Assembly: GCA_016207825.1 (NCBI GenBank)
Contig: JACQZI010000010.1
Span: 124,001-188,000, forward strand
DNA: 64,000 bases
Direction: 5' to 3'
From: Planctomycetota bacterium
GTDB lineage: Bacteria; Planctomycetota; MHYJ01; JACQXL01; JACQZI01
Below the pieces are notes generated by a model. The model was not told where the DNA came from, searched no databases, and saw only the letters and a program-made list of their open reading frames with translations. Below, one piece after another: positions 24,283 to 33,531 of this stretch. Position numbers and translations under genes: made by a program. Position 1 is the stretch's first letter; each line of letters starts with the position of its first letter.

Positions 24283-27200
24283 TTACGCCATCGCCGGCTC
24301 AAGCTCTTTTTCCCTGCCGGCCATCTTGACGGATATTTTTTTGGACACGCCGGATGTTTCAATCGTTACGCCATAGAGGCGATCCATGGTAAGCATGGTC
24401 TTCTGGTTGTGCGAAATAACGATAAACTGGGTGGTGGCGATATATTCTTTCAGGAGGCTGATAAACCTGCCGACGTTTGTTTCATCCAGCGCCGCATCGG
24501 ATTCGTCCATAATGCAGAATGGGCTGGGCCTCAGCTGGAAAATCGCCATCATCAATGCCAGCGCGGTCATGGTCTTTTCTCCGCCGGAAAGCAGCCTTAT
24601 GGAAGTGGGCTCTTTCCCCGGAGGCTTGGCGATGATATCAACCCCGGCTTCTAAGATATCATCACAGCGCTCAATATCTTCCGGGTTAACCGGCTCAGCA
24701 GGCGCCTGGGGAGGTGGAGTAGCGGTATTTTCTGGATTAGCTTCTTTCGGTGCCCCGGTTTGTTCAGCATGCTCATCAACTCCTTCGTTCGCGACGGACT
24801 CCGAATATTTAGGAGAGCAAAGAATCAGCTCCGCCCTGCCGCCGCCGAATAACTTGCGGAAAACCGTATTGAAGTTTTCCTGGATTTTATTAAAGACTTC
24901 CAGCATTTTTTCCCGGCTTTCCCGGTTCATCCGCCGGATAAGGTCCTGCAAGGATTGCTTGGATTTTACCAGGTCCTGCTCCTGCGTATCGTATAATGCC
25001 AGGCGTTCTTCAAGCTCCTTAAGCTGGTCGATGGAGGAAAGGTTCACATCAACCATCGTTCCCATCTTTTCCTTCATCTCGAAAACCTGCCGGTTTATCT
25101 CTTCCCAGTTAATCGTCTGGTCATCCGTATAATTCTGATGGAGCTCTTCAATATTATTTCCGGTTTCTTCGGTCACTTTATCCCGGATATTCTGAAGCGT
25201 CAGTGAATATTCCCGCTCCTTTAGCCCCAATTCGTTGAGCCTGGCTTCTTTTTCCTGGATTTCGCGGGTGGTTTTATTCTCGTCTGATTTCCGCTCGGCA
25301 AGCGACGCTTTTAACTGCCCCATCTGGTTGGTATAATCATCCAGCTTAGCCTGTATCTGGGCTTTCTCGGAATTTAAAGCGTTTAGCTTATTGCCGGATT
25401 CAACGCAGGATTCTTCCAGTGCCTTTATTTTGGCTTGGCATTCGGTTATGCCGTCTGATGTATTCTTAAGAGAGGCTTCGGTCTGGGCAACCTGGTTATT
25501 CAGCTGTCCGATTGAGGTGTTAAGCGATTCCTGCCGCTCGTTAGTTGAGGAAATATTCACTTTTAATTCCGTTATCGCATGGCTGAAAGTTTTCTTCTTT
25601 TCCGTATATTCATTGATGCTGTGCCCCAGGGCATCCATTTCCGCCTGAAGCGTTACCAAATGGGCTTCCATGTCTTTAATAATTTCCGCGGTTGAGGTGG
25701 CGCGCTCAGCCAGGTTATTCACCTGCGCGTTGGTTTCATTCAGTTCCAGCTCGTTTATCTCGCGTTCTTTGCCCAGGAGTTCGATTCTCCTCTGGAATTC
25801 CTCCTGTGATTTTCTCTTGTCAAGCAGAGCGATTTCATGCTCGTAGATGCTCTGGCGGCATCTCTGCTTTTTGCCTTCCAGCTCGTTTATCTCGCCTGCT
25901 TTGCTCGCCTTCTGCTCTTCCAAAAGTATGATATTATCTGAAATGGTCTTGAGCTCGTCTTTTAATGCAGAAAGTTCGGTCTTCCGGGAAAGTATGCTGA
26001 TGCCGGACTCGACCACTCCGCCGGAAATGATGCCTTCGGCGGTAATCGTCTCCCCTTCCATGGTAACGACCGGCCGGAAAGGCTGGTTATTGCCGGCAAT
26101 GACGCGCGCGGTATCCAGATTTTCCGCCAGGATATAAGAGCCCAAGAGCCATTCGACGATTGATTCAAACTCTTTTTCCGCCCGCACCACCTGGGAGACC
26201 TTGCCCAAAACGCCCGGAAGGCTGGGCAGCGACGGATTAAGGTTAAAATTATTATTTATGGATTCCAACGATATGGTAATGACTTTTTCCTTGCGGTTTT
26301 TCTTTACGAAATCGATGATGCGCAGAGAATCGGCCGTGGTCTTTGTGACGATTGCCTGCGTATATTCGCCTAAAGCCGCTTCGATGGCGGTGACGTATTT
26401 CGGGTCGACTTTTATGATATCGGCCAATATTCCGCAGGCGGACAAAGTCGGCTCGGCCGCGGCGGATTCCGGAGTAGCGGATTGGTTATTCTTTATCGCC
26501 TCCAAAACCGCCTTGACGCCGCTGGTCAAACCCTGGTTATGCCCTTCCAAATCCTCGAGGATTTCCTTGCGGGATAATTTCTTATGCACCTCGGCCTGGT
26601 ATTGGGCGATATTTTTCTCTATCGATTCGAGGTCATCGCTTAATGATTTTGATAATTGCTCCAGCTGGGCATTTTCGTTCTTCAGGGATTCCTTGTTCGC
26701 CTGGACTTCAGAAACTTCTTTGTCAAGAGACGCCATGGTCTCGCTTATCTTATTCAGTTCCGAACCGATTTCTCCCTGGCGGCTTTGGCATTTCTCGCGC
26801 CGTTGGGTGAGGTTTTTCAACTCGGCCTGCATGCCTGTCAAATCGTTCTGGTATTGGGCTTTTTTATGGGTGGCGGAAAAGACGTCATTGCGCTTGGATT
26901 CCAGGCTTTCATGGACGGTTTTCTCCTCTTTGACTATTTGTTCCAAGAGGTTATTCTGCTCAAGGAGCTGGTTGGAAAGCGCTTCCGCTTCCTGTTTTGC
27001 CGTTTCCAGGAGGTGCATCGTTTCGCAGATGGTCTGACGGGTGGCAATCGCCTGCCCTGTTAAGGCGGCCAGCTCTTCCTTGGCGCGGGTTTCCTCTTCC
27101 TTGAGCTCTTCACAGCGTTTTGTATTGTGCTCAATCTCGGTCGAAAGGGCTGAAATCTGCGATGATACATTCAACAGGCTTTCCTGCTCAGACTTTATGG

Positions 27201-28044
27201 TATTTTCAACCGTGATGATATTCTTTTCCAGGTTGATAATTGTTTCCTGCAAAGGGGCAATTTGCACTTTCAGGCTATTTACTTCCCCGGTCAGGCCAGA
27301 AATAATCTGGGTAATTTCATTATGCTTGGTCACGACGGTATGATATTGGTGCAGGAATAAAGACGCCTTTTTTCGCTTCATCTCTTCGGCCATTTCCTTG
27401 TATTTCTGCGCCTTGGTCGCCATTATTTTAATGGAGCGTATTTCCCGCTTTATTTCCCTCGTGACGTCATTCAGCCTCAATAAATCCTGCTGGGCTTTTT
27501 CGAGCTTACCTTCCGCTTCCTTGCGGCGGGCTTTGTATTTGCTTATGCCGGCGGCCTCCTCAAATAATCCGCGGCGTTCCACGGGCGTGGCTTTAAGGAC
27601 AAAATCAACGCCGCCCTGCTCGATGATAGAGTATGATTCCATGCCGACCCCGGTATCCATGAACAATTCACGGATATCCTTCAAGCGGCAGGTCTGGTTA
27701 TTGATAAGGTATTCGCTTTCGCCGGAGCGGTAAAGGCGGCGGGTTATCGTTATCTCGTCGTAATCCATGGGCAGGGTTTTATCCGCGTTGGAGAATGAAA
27801 GGGAAACTTCGGCCATGCCGGCGGGCGAATTTCCATTGCCGCCGTTAAAGATAACATCCAGCATTTCCTCTCCGCGCATGGATTTGGCGCTCCGGTCGCC
27901 CAGCACCCACTTAAAAGAATCGACGATATTGCTCTTTCCGCAGCCGTTGGGGCCGACAACGCCGGTCAAACCGTCTACAAAGGAGAATTCCGTTTGATTG
28001 GCGAAAGACTTGAATCCCCGAAGCTGCAACCGACTAAGTTTCAT
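24283..28044 (-). CDS. smc: Chromosome segregation protein SMC
   Basis: This 1253-residue ATPase organises and separates chromosomes. The head Walker A is GPNGCGKSN (about 32-40), with the N-terminal LQLRGFKSFANQTEF typical of SMC. Long coiled coils flank a hinge at about 510-670 (GILADIIKVDPKYVTAIEAALG; GEGETITAEGIISGG-like region). The C-terminal head has the signature LLSGGEKTMTALAL (about 1147-1160) and Walker B FCIMDESDAALDE. An acidic Pro/Ala-rich loop of about 50 residues (after FGGGRAELILCSPKY) is inserted in the C-terminal head before EAGVDIIAKPPGK. No scpA or scpB is in the window. It converges with P3. Confidence 0.96.
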   Translation of the reverse strand: MKLSRLQLRGFKSFANQTEFSFVDGLTGVVGPNGCGKSNIVDSFKWVLGDRSAKSMRGEEMLDVIFNGGNGNSPAGMAEVSLSFSNADKTLPMDYDEITITRRLYRSGESEYLINNQTCRLKDIRELFMDTGVGMESYSIIEQGGVDFVLKATPVERRGLFEEAAGISKYKARRKEAEGKLEKAQQDLLRLNDVTREIKREIRSIKIMATKAQKYKEMAEEMKRKKASLFLHQYHTVVTKHNEITQIISGLTGEVNSLKVQIAPLQETIINLEKNIITVENTIKSEQESLLNVSSQISALSTEIEHNTKRCEELKEEETRAKEELAALTGQAIATRQTICETMHLLETAKQEAEALSNQLLEQNNLLEQIVKEEKTVHESLESKRNDVFSATHKKAQYQNDLTGMQAELKNLTQRREKCQSRQGEIGSELNKISETMASLDKEVSEVQANKESLKNENAQLEQLSKSLSDDLESIEKNIAQYQAEVHKKLSRKEILEDLEGHNQGLTSGVKAVLEAIKNNQSATPESAAAEPTLSACGILADIIKVDPKYVTAIEAALGEYTQAIVTKTTADSLRIIDFVKKNRKEKVITISLESINNNFNLNPSLPSLPGVLGKVSQVVRAEKEFESIVEWLLGSYILAENLDTARVIAGNNQPFRPVVTMEGETITAEGIISGGVVESGISILSRKTELSALKDELKTISDNIILLEEQKASKAGEINELEGKKQRCRQSIYEHEIALLDKRKSQEEFQRRIELLGKEREINELELNETNAQVNNLAERATSTAEIIKDMEAHLVTLQAEMDALGHSINEYTEKKKTFSHAITELKVNISSTNERQESLNTSIGQLNNQVAQTEASLKNTSDGITECQAKIKALEESCVESGNKLNALNSEKAQIQAKLDDYTNQMGQLKASLAERKSDENKTTREIQEKEARLNELGLKEREYSLTLQNIRDKVTEETGNNIEELHQNYTDDQTINWEEINRQVFEMKEKMGTMVDVNLSSIDQLKELEERLALYDTQEQDLVKSKQSLQDLIRRMNRESREKMLEVFNKIQENFNTVFRKLFGGGRAELILCSPKYSESVANEGVDEHAEQTGAPKEANPENTATPPPQAPAEPVNPEDIERCDDILEAGVDIIAKPPGKEPTSIRLLSGGEKTMTALALMMAIFQLRPSPFCIMDESDAALDETNVGRFISLLKEYIATTQFIVISHNQKTMLTMDRLYGVTIETSGVSKKISVKMAGREKELEPAMA

Positions 28045-28181
28045 AGATGATTTTATCGGTTGTAAAGAGTGCCATCTTAAGAAAAATCCGTTATAAATAT
28101 TAAATATTTGAACTTGTTTAATCGCCCTGTTTTGTAAGAGAAGATAAGCGTTTAAAGGTTTAACGCCGCGGGATTTTTACT

Positions 28182-28210
28182 TTGACAGATTACCGATAAG
28201 ATGGTATTTA
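28182..28210 (+). promoter_or_regulatory. Promoter of the LPS gene cluster
   Basis: TTGACA (28182-28187), 17 bp, TATTTA (28205-28210). Transcription would start near 28217, which excludes the ATG at 28201 and supports ATG 28246 for the kinase. Confidence 0.6.
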
Positions 28211-28245
28211 TTTTCTTAGTATTTCATAACTTAGGAAACCATAAA

Positions 28246-29175
28246 ATGACTGGATTTAAGATACCGGAAGGATTTGTAACAAGTGAAATCAGCGGCGGCT
28301 GGGTTATAACCAAAACGTCCTACCGTGAAGTGCTGGAAAAAGAAGTCATTCCGCTCGTTGATAAAAGCACTCCTATCAGCGGTAAGGGCCGAGGAGGACT
28401 GCTCTCCTTTTCCACCGGACATCCGGATATCAAGCAGGTGGTCATCCGGCCATGCCGTCGTGGAGGAACCCTAACCGGACCACTTTTAAAAAGCAGTTAC
28501 TGGGGAACCAAGCGCGCCATCAGGGAACTCTTTATCAATAACCTCGCCTTTAACAAAGGATTAGCGGTTCCGGAAATGCTGGGTATTATATTAAAACGGC
28601 CCCGCTCCACTTCGTTTCGGGAACACCCGATTGATAGTCCAGATAAAATCGGGGTGACGGCAGGAATGGGGCATCGAATGGGCTTTTTCAAGGCATTTGT
28701 AATAATGAAAGAAATCAGCGGGGCAATTGAACTGCCTGAATATATAGAAAGCATTAAAACCAGGGATAAAAAGGAATTATCTTTAAGAAAAGCGACTCTC
28801 TTTAAATCTGTTCTCGAAAGCCTGCTCAAGTTCCACAACGCGGGGTTTTCCCATCCCGACCTTAATATGAAAAACCTGCTTATTGCGACTGATGAAAAAG
28901 GCGGCTTAAAGACATGGATTATCGACCTTGATCGCGTTACCTATCATGAAAAACTCGGCTTAACCAAACGCATAAGAAACCTTGTCAGGCTGGCGCGTTC
29001 TATGGTAAAATTGAATATTGACCAGATAATTACCCGGACTGACCGATTATGGATGCTGAAGGGATACCTTAACGCGATCGGAGAAAACAACAAGCGCGCG
29101 TTAAAAGAGACAAACTATTTTTGTAATAGTAATATTAATTATCATAAATTTTTATGGAAAATACTGGGGAAATAA
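28246..29175 (+). CDS. LPS core kinase-like protein (KdkA/WaaP type)
   Basis: The protein has about 309 residues from ATG 28246 (MTGFKIPEG), with AGGAA upstream. It has a eukaryotic-type kinase fold: RGGTLTGPLLKSSYWGTKRAIREL near the N-lobe, the catalytic loop HPDLNMKNLL (about 200-209) and the metal-binding IDLDRV (about 223-228). This pattern fits 3-deoxy-D-manno-octulosonic acid kinases and related LPS core kinases. Three glycosyltransferases follow in the same operon. An in-frame palindromic repeat (28599-28672) inserts about 25 residues (RPRSTSFREHPID...) between the N-lobe and the rest, close to the hinge; activity may be affected. Confidence 0.85.
   Translation: MTGFKIPEGFVTSEISGGWVITKTSYREVLEKEVIPLVDKSTPISGKGRGGLLSFSTGHPDIKQVVIRPCRRGGTLTGPLLKSSYWGTKRAIRELFINNLAFNKGLAVPEMLGIILKRPRSTSFREHPIDSPDKIGVTAGMGHRMGFFKAFVIMKEISGAIELPEYIESIKTRDKKELSLRKATLFKSVLESLLKFHNAGFSHPDLNMKNLLIATDEKGGLKTWIIDLDRVTYHEKLGLTKRIRNLVRLARSMVKLNIDQIITRTDRLWMLKGYLNAIGENNKRALKETNYFCNSNINYHKFLWKILGK
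28599..28672. repeat. Palindromic repeat inserted in the kinase frame
   Basis: The outer stem is GCCCC (28599-28603) with GGGGC (28668-28672). The inner stem is CACCCGATT (28624-28632) with AATCGGGGTG (28647-28656). The left half matches 24057-24090 at 32 of 34 bases. The frame stays open through the 74-bp element. Confidence 0.8.
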
Positions 29176-29177
29176 AA

Positions 29178-30212
29178 ATGGAACCGCAAAAGATATTGAT
29201 AAGCCTGCCTAATTGGCTGGGCGATATCGTGATGAGCATCCCAACCATCAAAGGAATGCGGTGGCTCTTTCCGGAAAGCCATCTGGCGGTGTTGGTCCAT
29301 TCTAATTTCGCCCAGATATTTAAGCATAATCCCGATATCAATGAAATAATCATCCACACGCGCGGCGAGGGATGGAGAAAAATCTTCGGCAGTTTTAAAA
29401 TGGCAAAAGATGTAAGGAAAAAGCGGTTCGATATGGCGCTGATTCTGCCCCGCTCCTTCAACTCCGCTCTGGTAACCTTCATGAGCAATATCCCGGAACG
29501 GATCGGCTATGAAGGTGACTCCCGCGGGCTCTTCCTGACCAAATCACTGCCGCGCAAGGATGACGTTATAAAACAACACCGTGTATATTATTTCCTGAAC
29601 CTCTTGAATATATTTAACAAACCCGTCCCTTTTTCCGCCCCGCGCCTATACAGCGGCACGGAAGAAGAGCAATGGGCCGACGGCCTATTGAAACGCTTGA
29701 ATATCCCCTCAAAGGCATTGCTCATCGGATTCAATGCCGGTGCCTCGCACGGGAAAGCGAAATGCTGGCTGCCGGAAAACTATATCGAATTAGCCCTTAA
29801 ACTGATTAACTTTTACGACGCCTATATTTTACTCCTCGGCGGACCGGCCGAAACAAGGCTGAACTCCCGGATACTTAAAAAAGTTCCTAAGGATAAGGTA
29901 ATTGATCTGTCGGGGCAGACGGATATTTTACAGCTGGCTTCGCTCCTCAAGCGCTGCCGTTTGCTGGTCACCAACGATACCGGCCCCATGCACATGGCCG
30001 CAGCTTTAACCACCCCGGTGGTAGCGATTTTCGGCTCGACCGACCCGGTAACGACCTCGCCTTTTGAACGCAGGCATGCCCTAATTTATAAAAAAGTATC
30101 ATGCAGTCCATGCCATAAGCGCATCTGCCCGATTGACCATAAATGCATGACGCAAATAACGGCCGGCGAAGTGTTTGAAGCCTGCCAGGCAATGCTAAAA
30201 AATTACATATAA
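29178..30212 (+). CDS. waaF: Lipopolysaccharide heptosyltransferase II (GT9)
   Basis: The 344-residue protein belongs to glycosyltransferase family 9, which adds heptose to the LPS inner core. The N-terminal LISLPNWLGDIVMSIPTIKGM and the C-terminal VTNDTGPMHMAAALTTPVVAIFGSTDP are typical of WaaF; PLCH-like CSPCHKRICP follows. ATG 29178 was chosen over 29154, which lies inside the kinase gene. It begins 2 bp after the kinase stop and 11 bp before the next glycosyltransferase. Confidence 0.9.
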   Translation: MEPQKILISLPNWLGDIVMSIPTIKGMRWLFPESHLAVLVHSNFAQIFKHNPDINEIIIHTRGEGWRKIFGSFKMAKDVRKKRFDMALILPRSFNSALVTFMSNIPERIGYEGDSRGLFLTKSLPRKDDVIKQHRVYYFLNLLNIFNKPVPFSAPRLYSGTEEEQWADGLLKRLNIPSKALLIGFNAGASHGKAKCWLPENYIELALKLINFYDAYILLLGGPAETRLNSRILKKVPKDKVIDLSGQTDILQLASLLKRCRLLVTNDTGPMHMAAALTTPVVAIFGSTDPVTTSPFERRHALIYKKVSCSPCHKRICPIDHKCMTQITAGEVFEACQAMLKNYI

Positions 30213-30223
30213 AGGAAATAATT

Positions 30224-30988
30224 ATGAATCCGCCTGTTTCAGCCTGTGTCGTATGTTTCAACGAAAAAGACAATATCAAGAAGTGCCTAGAAAGCGTAAA
30301 GTGGTGCGATGAAATTATCGTGGTTGATTCCGGCAGCACCGACGGCACGGTGGAAATCTGCCGCCAGTACACGGATAAAGTCCATCATAACAAATGGCCC
30401 GGATTCGTCGCACAGAAAAACCATGCACTTGACTTGGCAACTAACGACTGGGTATTATCATTGGATGCCGATGAATACCTTTCCGATGAACTCCAAAGTG
30501 AAATCAAATCTATCTGGGAAAAAGGCGAGGTGACAGTCAATGCCGGATTCTATGCGCCAAGGAAAACATTCTATCTGGGCAGGTGGATTCTCCACGGCGG
30601 ATGGTATCCGGATTACAAACTCAGGCTGTGGAAAAAAAGCCTGGGCAAATGGGATGGGATTGACCCGCATGACCGTGTTGAACTTAAAGAAGGCAAAACC
30701 GTAAAACTAAATCATCCGATTATACATAATAATTACATTGACCTTTCCGACCAGCTTGAAACAGTAAACAAATTCTCCTCCACTGCCGCGCAGGCGCTTA
30801 TCAAGGAAGGCAAATCTTTCTGCCTTATTAATCTTATCTTCCGCCCGCCTGTCAAATTCATAGAAAACTATTTCTTCAAACTCGGCTTAATTGACGGCAT
30901 GGCCGGCTTGATTATTGCGGTCAACTCGGCGTTTTATGTGTTTAATAAATACGCCAAAATGTGGGAGTTAAAGAAGAAGGATAAATGA
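30224..30988 (+). CDS. Glycosyltransferase family 2 (WaaE/KdtX-like)
   Basis: The 254-residue enzyme has a GT-A fold. VVDSGSTDGTVEIC and the DxD-type LSLDADEYLS (about 79-88) bind the sugar nucleotide. The middle TFYLGRWILHGGWYPDYKLRLWKK is typical of LPS core beta-1,4-glucosyltransferases of the WaaE type. The C-terminus has one hydrophobic segment. It overlaps the next gene by 4 bp (ATGA), so translation is coupled. Confidence 0.88.
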   Translation: MNPPVSACVVCFNEKDNIKKCLESVKWCDEIIVVDSGSTDGTVEICRQYTDKVHHNKWPGFVAQKNHALDLATNDWVLSLDADEYLSDELQSEIKSIWEKGEVTVNAGFYAPRKTFYLGRWILHGGWYPDYKLRLWKKSLGKWDGIDPHDRVELKEGKTVKLNHPIIHNNYIDLSDQLETVNKFSSTAAQALIKEGKSFCLINLIFRPPVKFIENYFFKLGLIDGMAGLIIAVNSAFYVFNKYAKMWELKKKDK

Positions 30989-32121
30989 AAATCGCGCTAG
31001 TAATCTATCACTATTCCGACTCCAAAGGCGGGGTGGAAAGATATGTATCTGATTTAAGCAAAGGATTAATTAAACTAAGGAATGAAGTCCATATCTTTTG
31101 CCATACGATTGACGTCCCTGTCCCAAAAGAGATAATCTTCCACCAGGTGCCGATATCCGGTAAGTTCTATTCTCCGTTAAAACTTGCATCTTTTGCCGAG
31201 AATTCCGCGCGCCTGCTAAAGAAAGAAAAGTTCGATGTCATCCAAGGATTCGGCAGGACATATTACCAAGATATTCTCCGTTTCGGGAGTGGAATTCACT
31301 GGGAATACCTGAAACAAAGGCATCCATCAATGGCTAACCCAATCGGCAGGTTTATACAATTGATTAATCCGCATAACCGGGCGATTATGCACTTGGAAAG
31401 GAAATCACTCCTGCCGGGCAACTATAAAAAGGTTATCTGTATTTCCAACCTGGTCAAGCGCGAAATCCAGCGATATTATAATGTGCCGGAATACGATATC
31501 ACGGTGATTTATAACGGGATAGACCCGGAACGCTTTACGCCGGACAACCGCACCAAATACCGCGATTCAATCCGCAAGGAACTTAATATAACCGAGAAAG
31601 ACTTAATGGCGCTTTTTGTCGGATCGGGATTCGAGCGCAAGGGATTGCGGTATGCCATAGAAGGAATCGCCAGGGTGGATAAAGAAATCCCGATTAAACT
31701 GGTTGTCATCGGGAATGGCGCGACAGGTAAATATAAATTCCTGGCAGATATAAAAGGTATAGGAGACAAAGTCATTTTTGCGGGGACAAAATCAAATATC
31801 GAGCAATACTATGCCGCATCGGATATTTTTATATTTCCGAGCCTATACGATGCCTTTGGTACGGCGGTATTGGAAGCAATGGCAAGCGGATTGCCAAGCC
31901 TGGTGAGCAATCAATCCGGCGCTTCAGAAGTAGTCTTCCACGGAACCGATTCCTTTATAATAAATCCTCATAAGACTGATGAGCTTACCAAATATCTCAC
32001 TGACTTATCCAACCCTGCCCGCCGGGAGAATATAGGTAATGCCGCGCGCCAAACAGCGTTAAAGTATTCATTCGTAAACAACCTTAATTCTACTTTGGAA
32101 GTTTATAAGAAAATTACATAA
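30985..32121 (+). CDS. Glycosyltransferase family 4 (WaaG-like)
   Basis: The 378-residue enzyme has two GT-B domains. The N-terminal YHYSDSKGGVERYVSDLS and the C-terminal AASDIFIFPSLYDAFGTAVLEAMASGLP carry the family's donor-binding E-x7-E pattern. FVGSGFERKGLRYAIEGIA is typical of LPS glucosyltransferase I (WaaG). The start overlaps the GT2 gene by 4 bp. It is the last of the four LPS genes. Confidence 0.88.
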   Translation: MKIALVIYHYSDSKGGVERYVSDLSKGLIKLRNEVHIFCHTIDVPVPKEIIFHQVPISGKFYSPLKLASFAENSARLLKKEKFDVIQGFGRTYYQDILRFGSGIHWEYLKQRHPSMANPIGRFIQLINPHNRAIMHLERKSLLPGNYKKVICISNLVKREIQRYYNVPEYDITVIYNGIDPERFTPDNRTKYRDSIRKELNITEKDLMALFVGSGFERKGLRYAIEGIARVDKEIPIKLVVIGNGATGKYKFLADIKGIGDKVIFAGTKSNIEQYYAASDIFIFPSLYDAFGTAVLEAMASGLPSLVSNQSGASEVVFHGTDSFIINPHKTDELTKYLTDLSNPARRENIGNAARQTALKYSFVNNLNSTLEVYKKIT

Positions 32122-32217
32122 AAAATATAAAAGACTATGGTGTGTGTTTAGACATAAGTTTAATTTGCAGCCTAAATATGAATGCTAAAGTAAACAGTAA
32201 CCAGTGAATAGAGGATT

Positions 32218-33438
32218 ATGAAACTATTAAGACATCTCAATAACTATAAAAAAACCAAAGTGATGGGTTGTTGCTCATTAATCATTGGTGTTTTTTGCTT
32301 CTTCATCTTGACCTCTTGTTTCTCAATACAGTATCCGTTAAATTGGCTTAAAGGATTCAACTACCGCGTGCCATTCACCATTACCGAATCAGGCGGCTAT
32401 ACGCTTAAAGATTACCAGATAAAGCTGGAAATCCAGGGGCAGGATGCAAACAAGCCCAACTACATGGATTTCAGCCGCATTAGCCCTAATGGAAACGATG
32501 TAAAAATCACCGATAACGAAAACCGACCGATAAATTTCTGGATTCAGTCATGGAATAATGCGACCAAACAAGCGACCATCTGGGTAAAAGTCCCGGAAAT
32601 ATTCTCCTACCGCAAAGCCGTGGTTCATCTTTATTACGCGCCATCGGCCAGCCAGAAACCGGTATCGGATTTCACCAGCACTATGGCAAAGCTTAAAACG
32701 GACGACGAAACACGTGGTTTGTGGCACATGGACGAATCCACACGGGATAGTTCCCGCCATAACAACCACGCCAAAGTAACCAAAACCGGGCGATTAGGAA
32801 AAGACGGCGGGCAATTTGGCGATGACCATTCAACCAATTTCACTAAAGGCGACGCGCTTACCTTCAACGGGAAAGATGATTTCGTCCAAATACCATTCCG
32901 CTCCAGCCTCGATTTCAACGGAACAAGCAAAATATCCATCGAAGCCTGGATAAAACCTGCTACCCTAACAGACTATACACCGGTCATATATAAACCGGGC
33001 AGTTACGCGCTCTACATCATGGCGGACGGAAAACTCTGCACCTATATTTACGGGCCCAGGCCGGAGAATTATTATTCGTCGGAAAGCGCCGTCAAGGCAG
33101 GCGACTGGTCGCATATCACGCTTACCTATGATAACGAATATTTAAGGTTTTATATTAATGGCAGCCCCGATAACAAAATCGCACTGACGGGTGATTTGAT
33201 ATCCTGCCTGGACAGAATACACGGCGTGGAATACCAGAAATCTGATTTATATTTCGGGATAGACCTGATGCCGCCGGGTCCCAATTATTTTTCCGGGGCG
33301 ATGGATGAGATACGGATATTGAGCCGGGTGCTTGGCGACGGCGAAATCAAAGCGGATTACCAGCGCAGGCAATATTGCCCGGCAGGTCCGACGATTGAAA
33401 TCGGGCAGGAAGAAGCAGAAAACTCTAAATCCCAATGA
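32218..33438 (+). CDS. LamG-domain lipoprotein with DUF2341
   Basis: The 406-residue protein has a long N-terminus, then a lipoprotein signal (GVFCFFILTSC, Cys about 39). A DUF2341 domain (about 45-150: GFNYRVPFTITESGGYTLKDYQIKLEI and VVHLYYAP) is followed by a concanavalin/LamG-like domain (about 160-390: LWHMDESTRDSSRHNNHAKV, LTFNGKDDFVQIP, ISIEAWIKP, WSHITLTYDNEYLRFYING). Both are found in secreted or surface proteins that bind sugars. It lies between the LPS cluster and a Xer recombinase; the substrate is unknown. Confidence 0.85.
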   Translation: MKLLRHLNNYKKTKVMGCCSLIIGVFCFFILTSCFSIQYPLNWLKGFNYRVPFTITESGGYTLKDYQIKLEIQGQDANKPNYMDFSRISPNGNDVKITDNENRPINFWIQSWNNATKQATIWVKVPEIFSYRKAVVHLYYAPSASQKPVSDFTSTMAKLKTDDETRGLWHMDESTRDSSRHNNHAKVTKTGRLGKDGGQFGDDHSTNFTKGDALTFNGKDDFVQIPFRSSLDFNGTSKISIEAWIKPATLTDYTPVIYKPGSYALYIMADGKLCTYIYGPRPENYYSSESAVKAGDWSHITLTYDNEYLRFYINGSPDNKIALTGDLISCLDRIHGVEYQKSDLYFGIDLMPPGPNYFSGAMDEIRILSRVLGDGEIKADYQRRQYCPAGPTIEIGQEEAENSKSQ

Positions 33439-33526
33439 CCAAACTCCAAATAAATTCCAATACCCAATTGGAATTTACCCATATTGGATATTATTTGGAA
33501 TTTGTGATTTGTAGATTGGAATTTTA
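33430..33526. repeat. AT-rich dispersed repeat between LamG and Xer genes
   Basis: Several TCCAA/TTGGA inverted pairs (CCAAATAAATTCCAA, TTGGAATTT, TTATTTGGAATTTG) form an imperfect palindrome. Its left end overlaps the last codons of the LamG gene. Confidence 0.5.
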
Positions 33527-33531
33527 CAGCC

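Noticed and set aside
26201-27037. 278-residue plus-strand ORF inside smc
   Set aside because: It is antisense to the conserved smc hinge and coiled coil; the composition is that of a reverse complement of Lys/Glu-rich coil.
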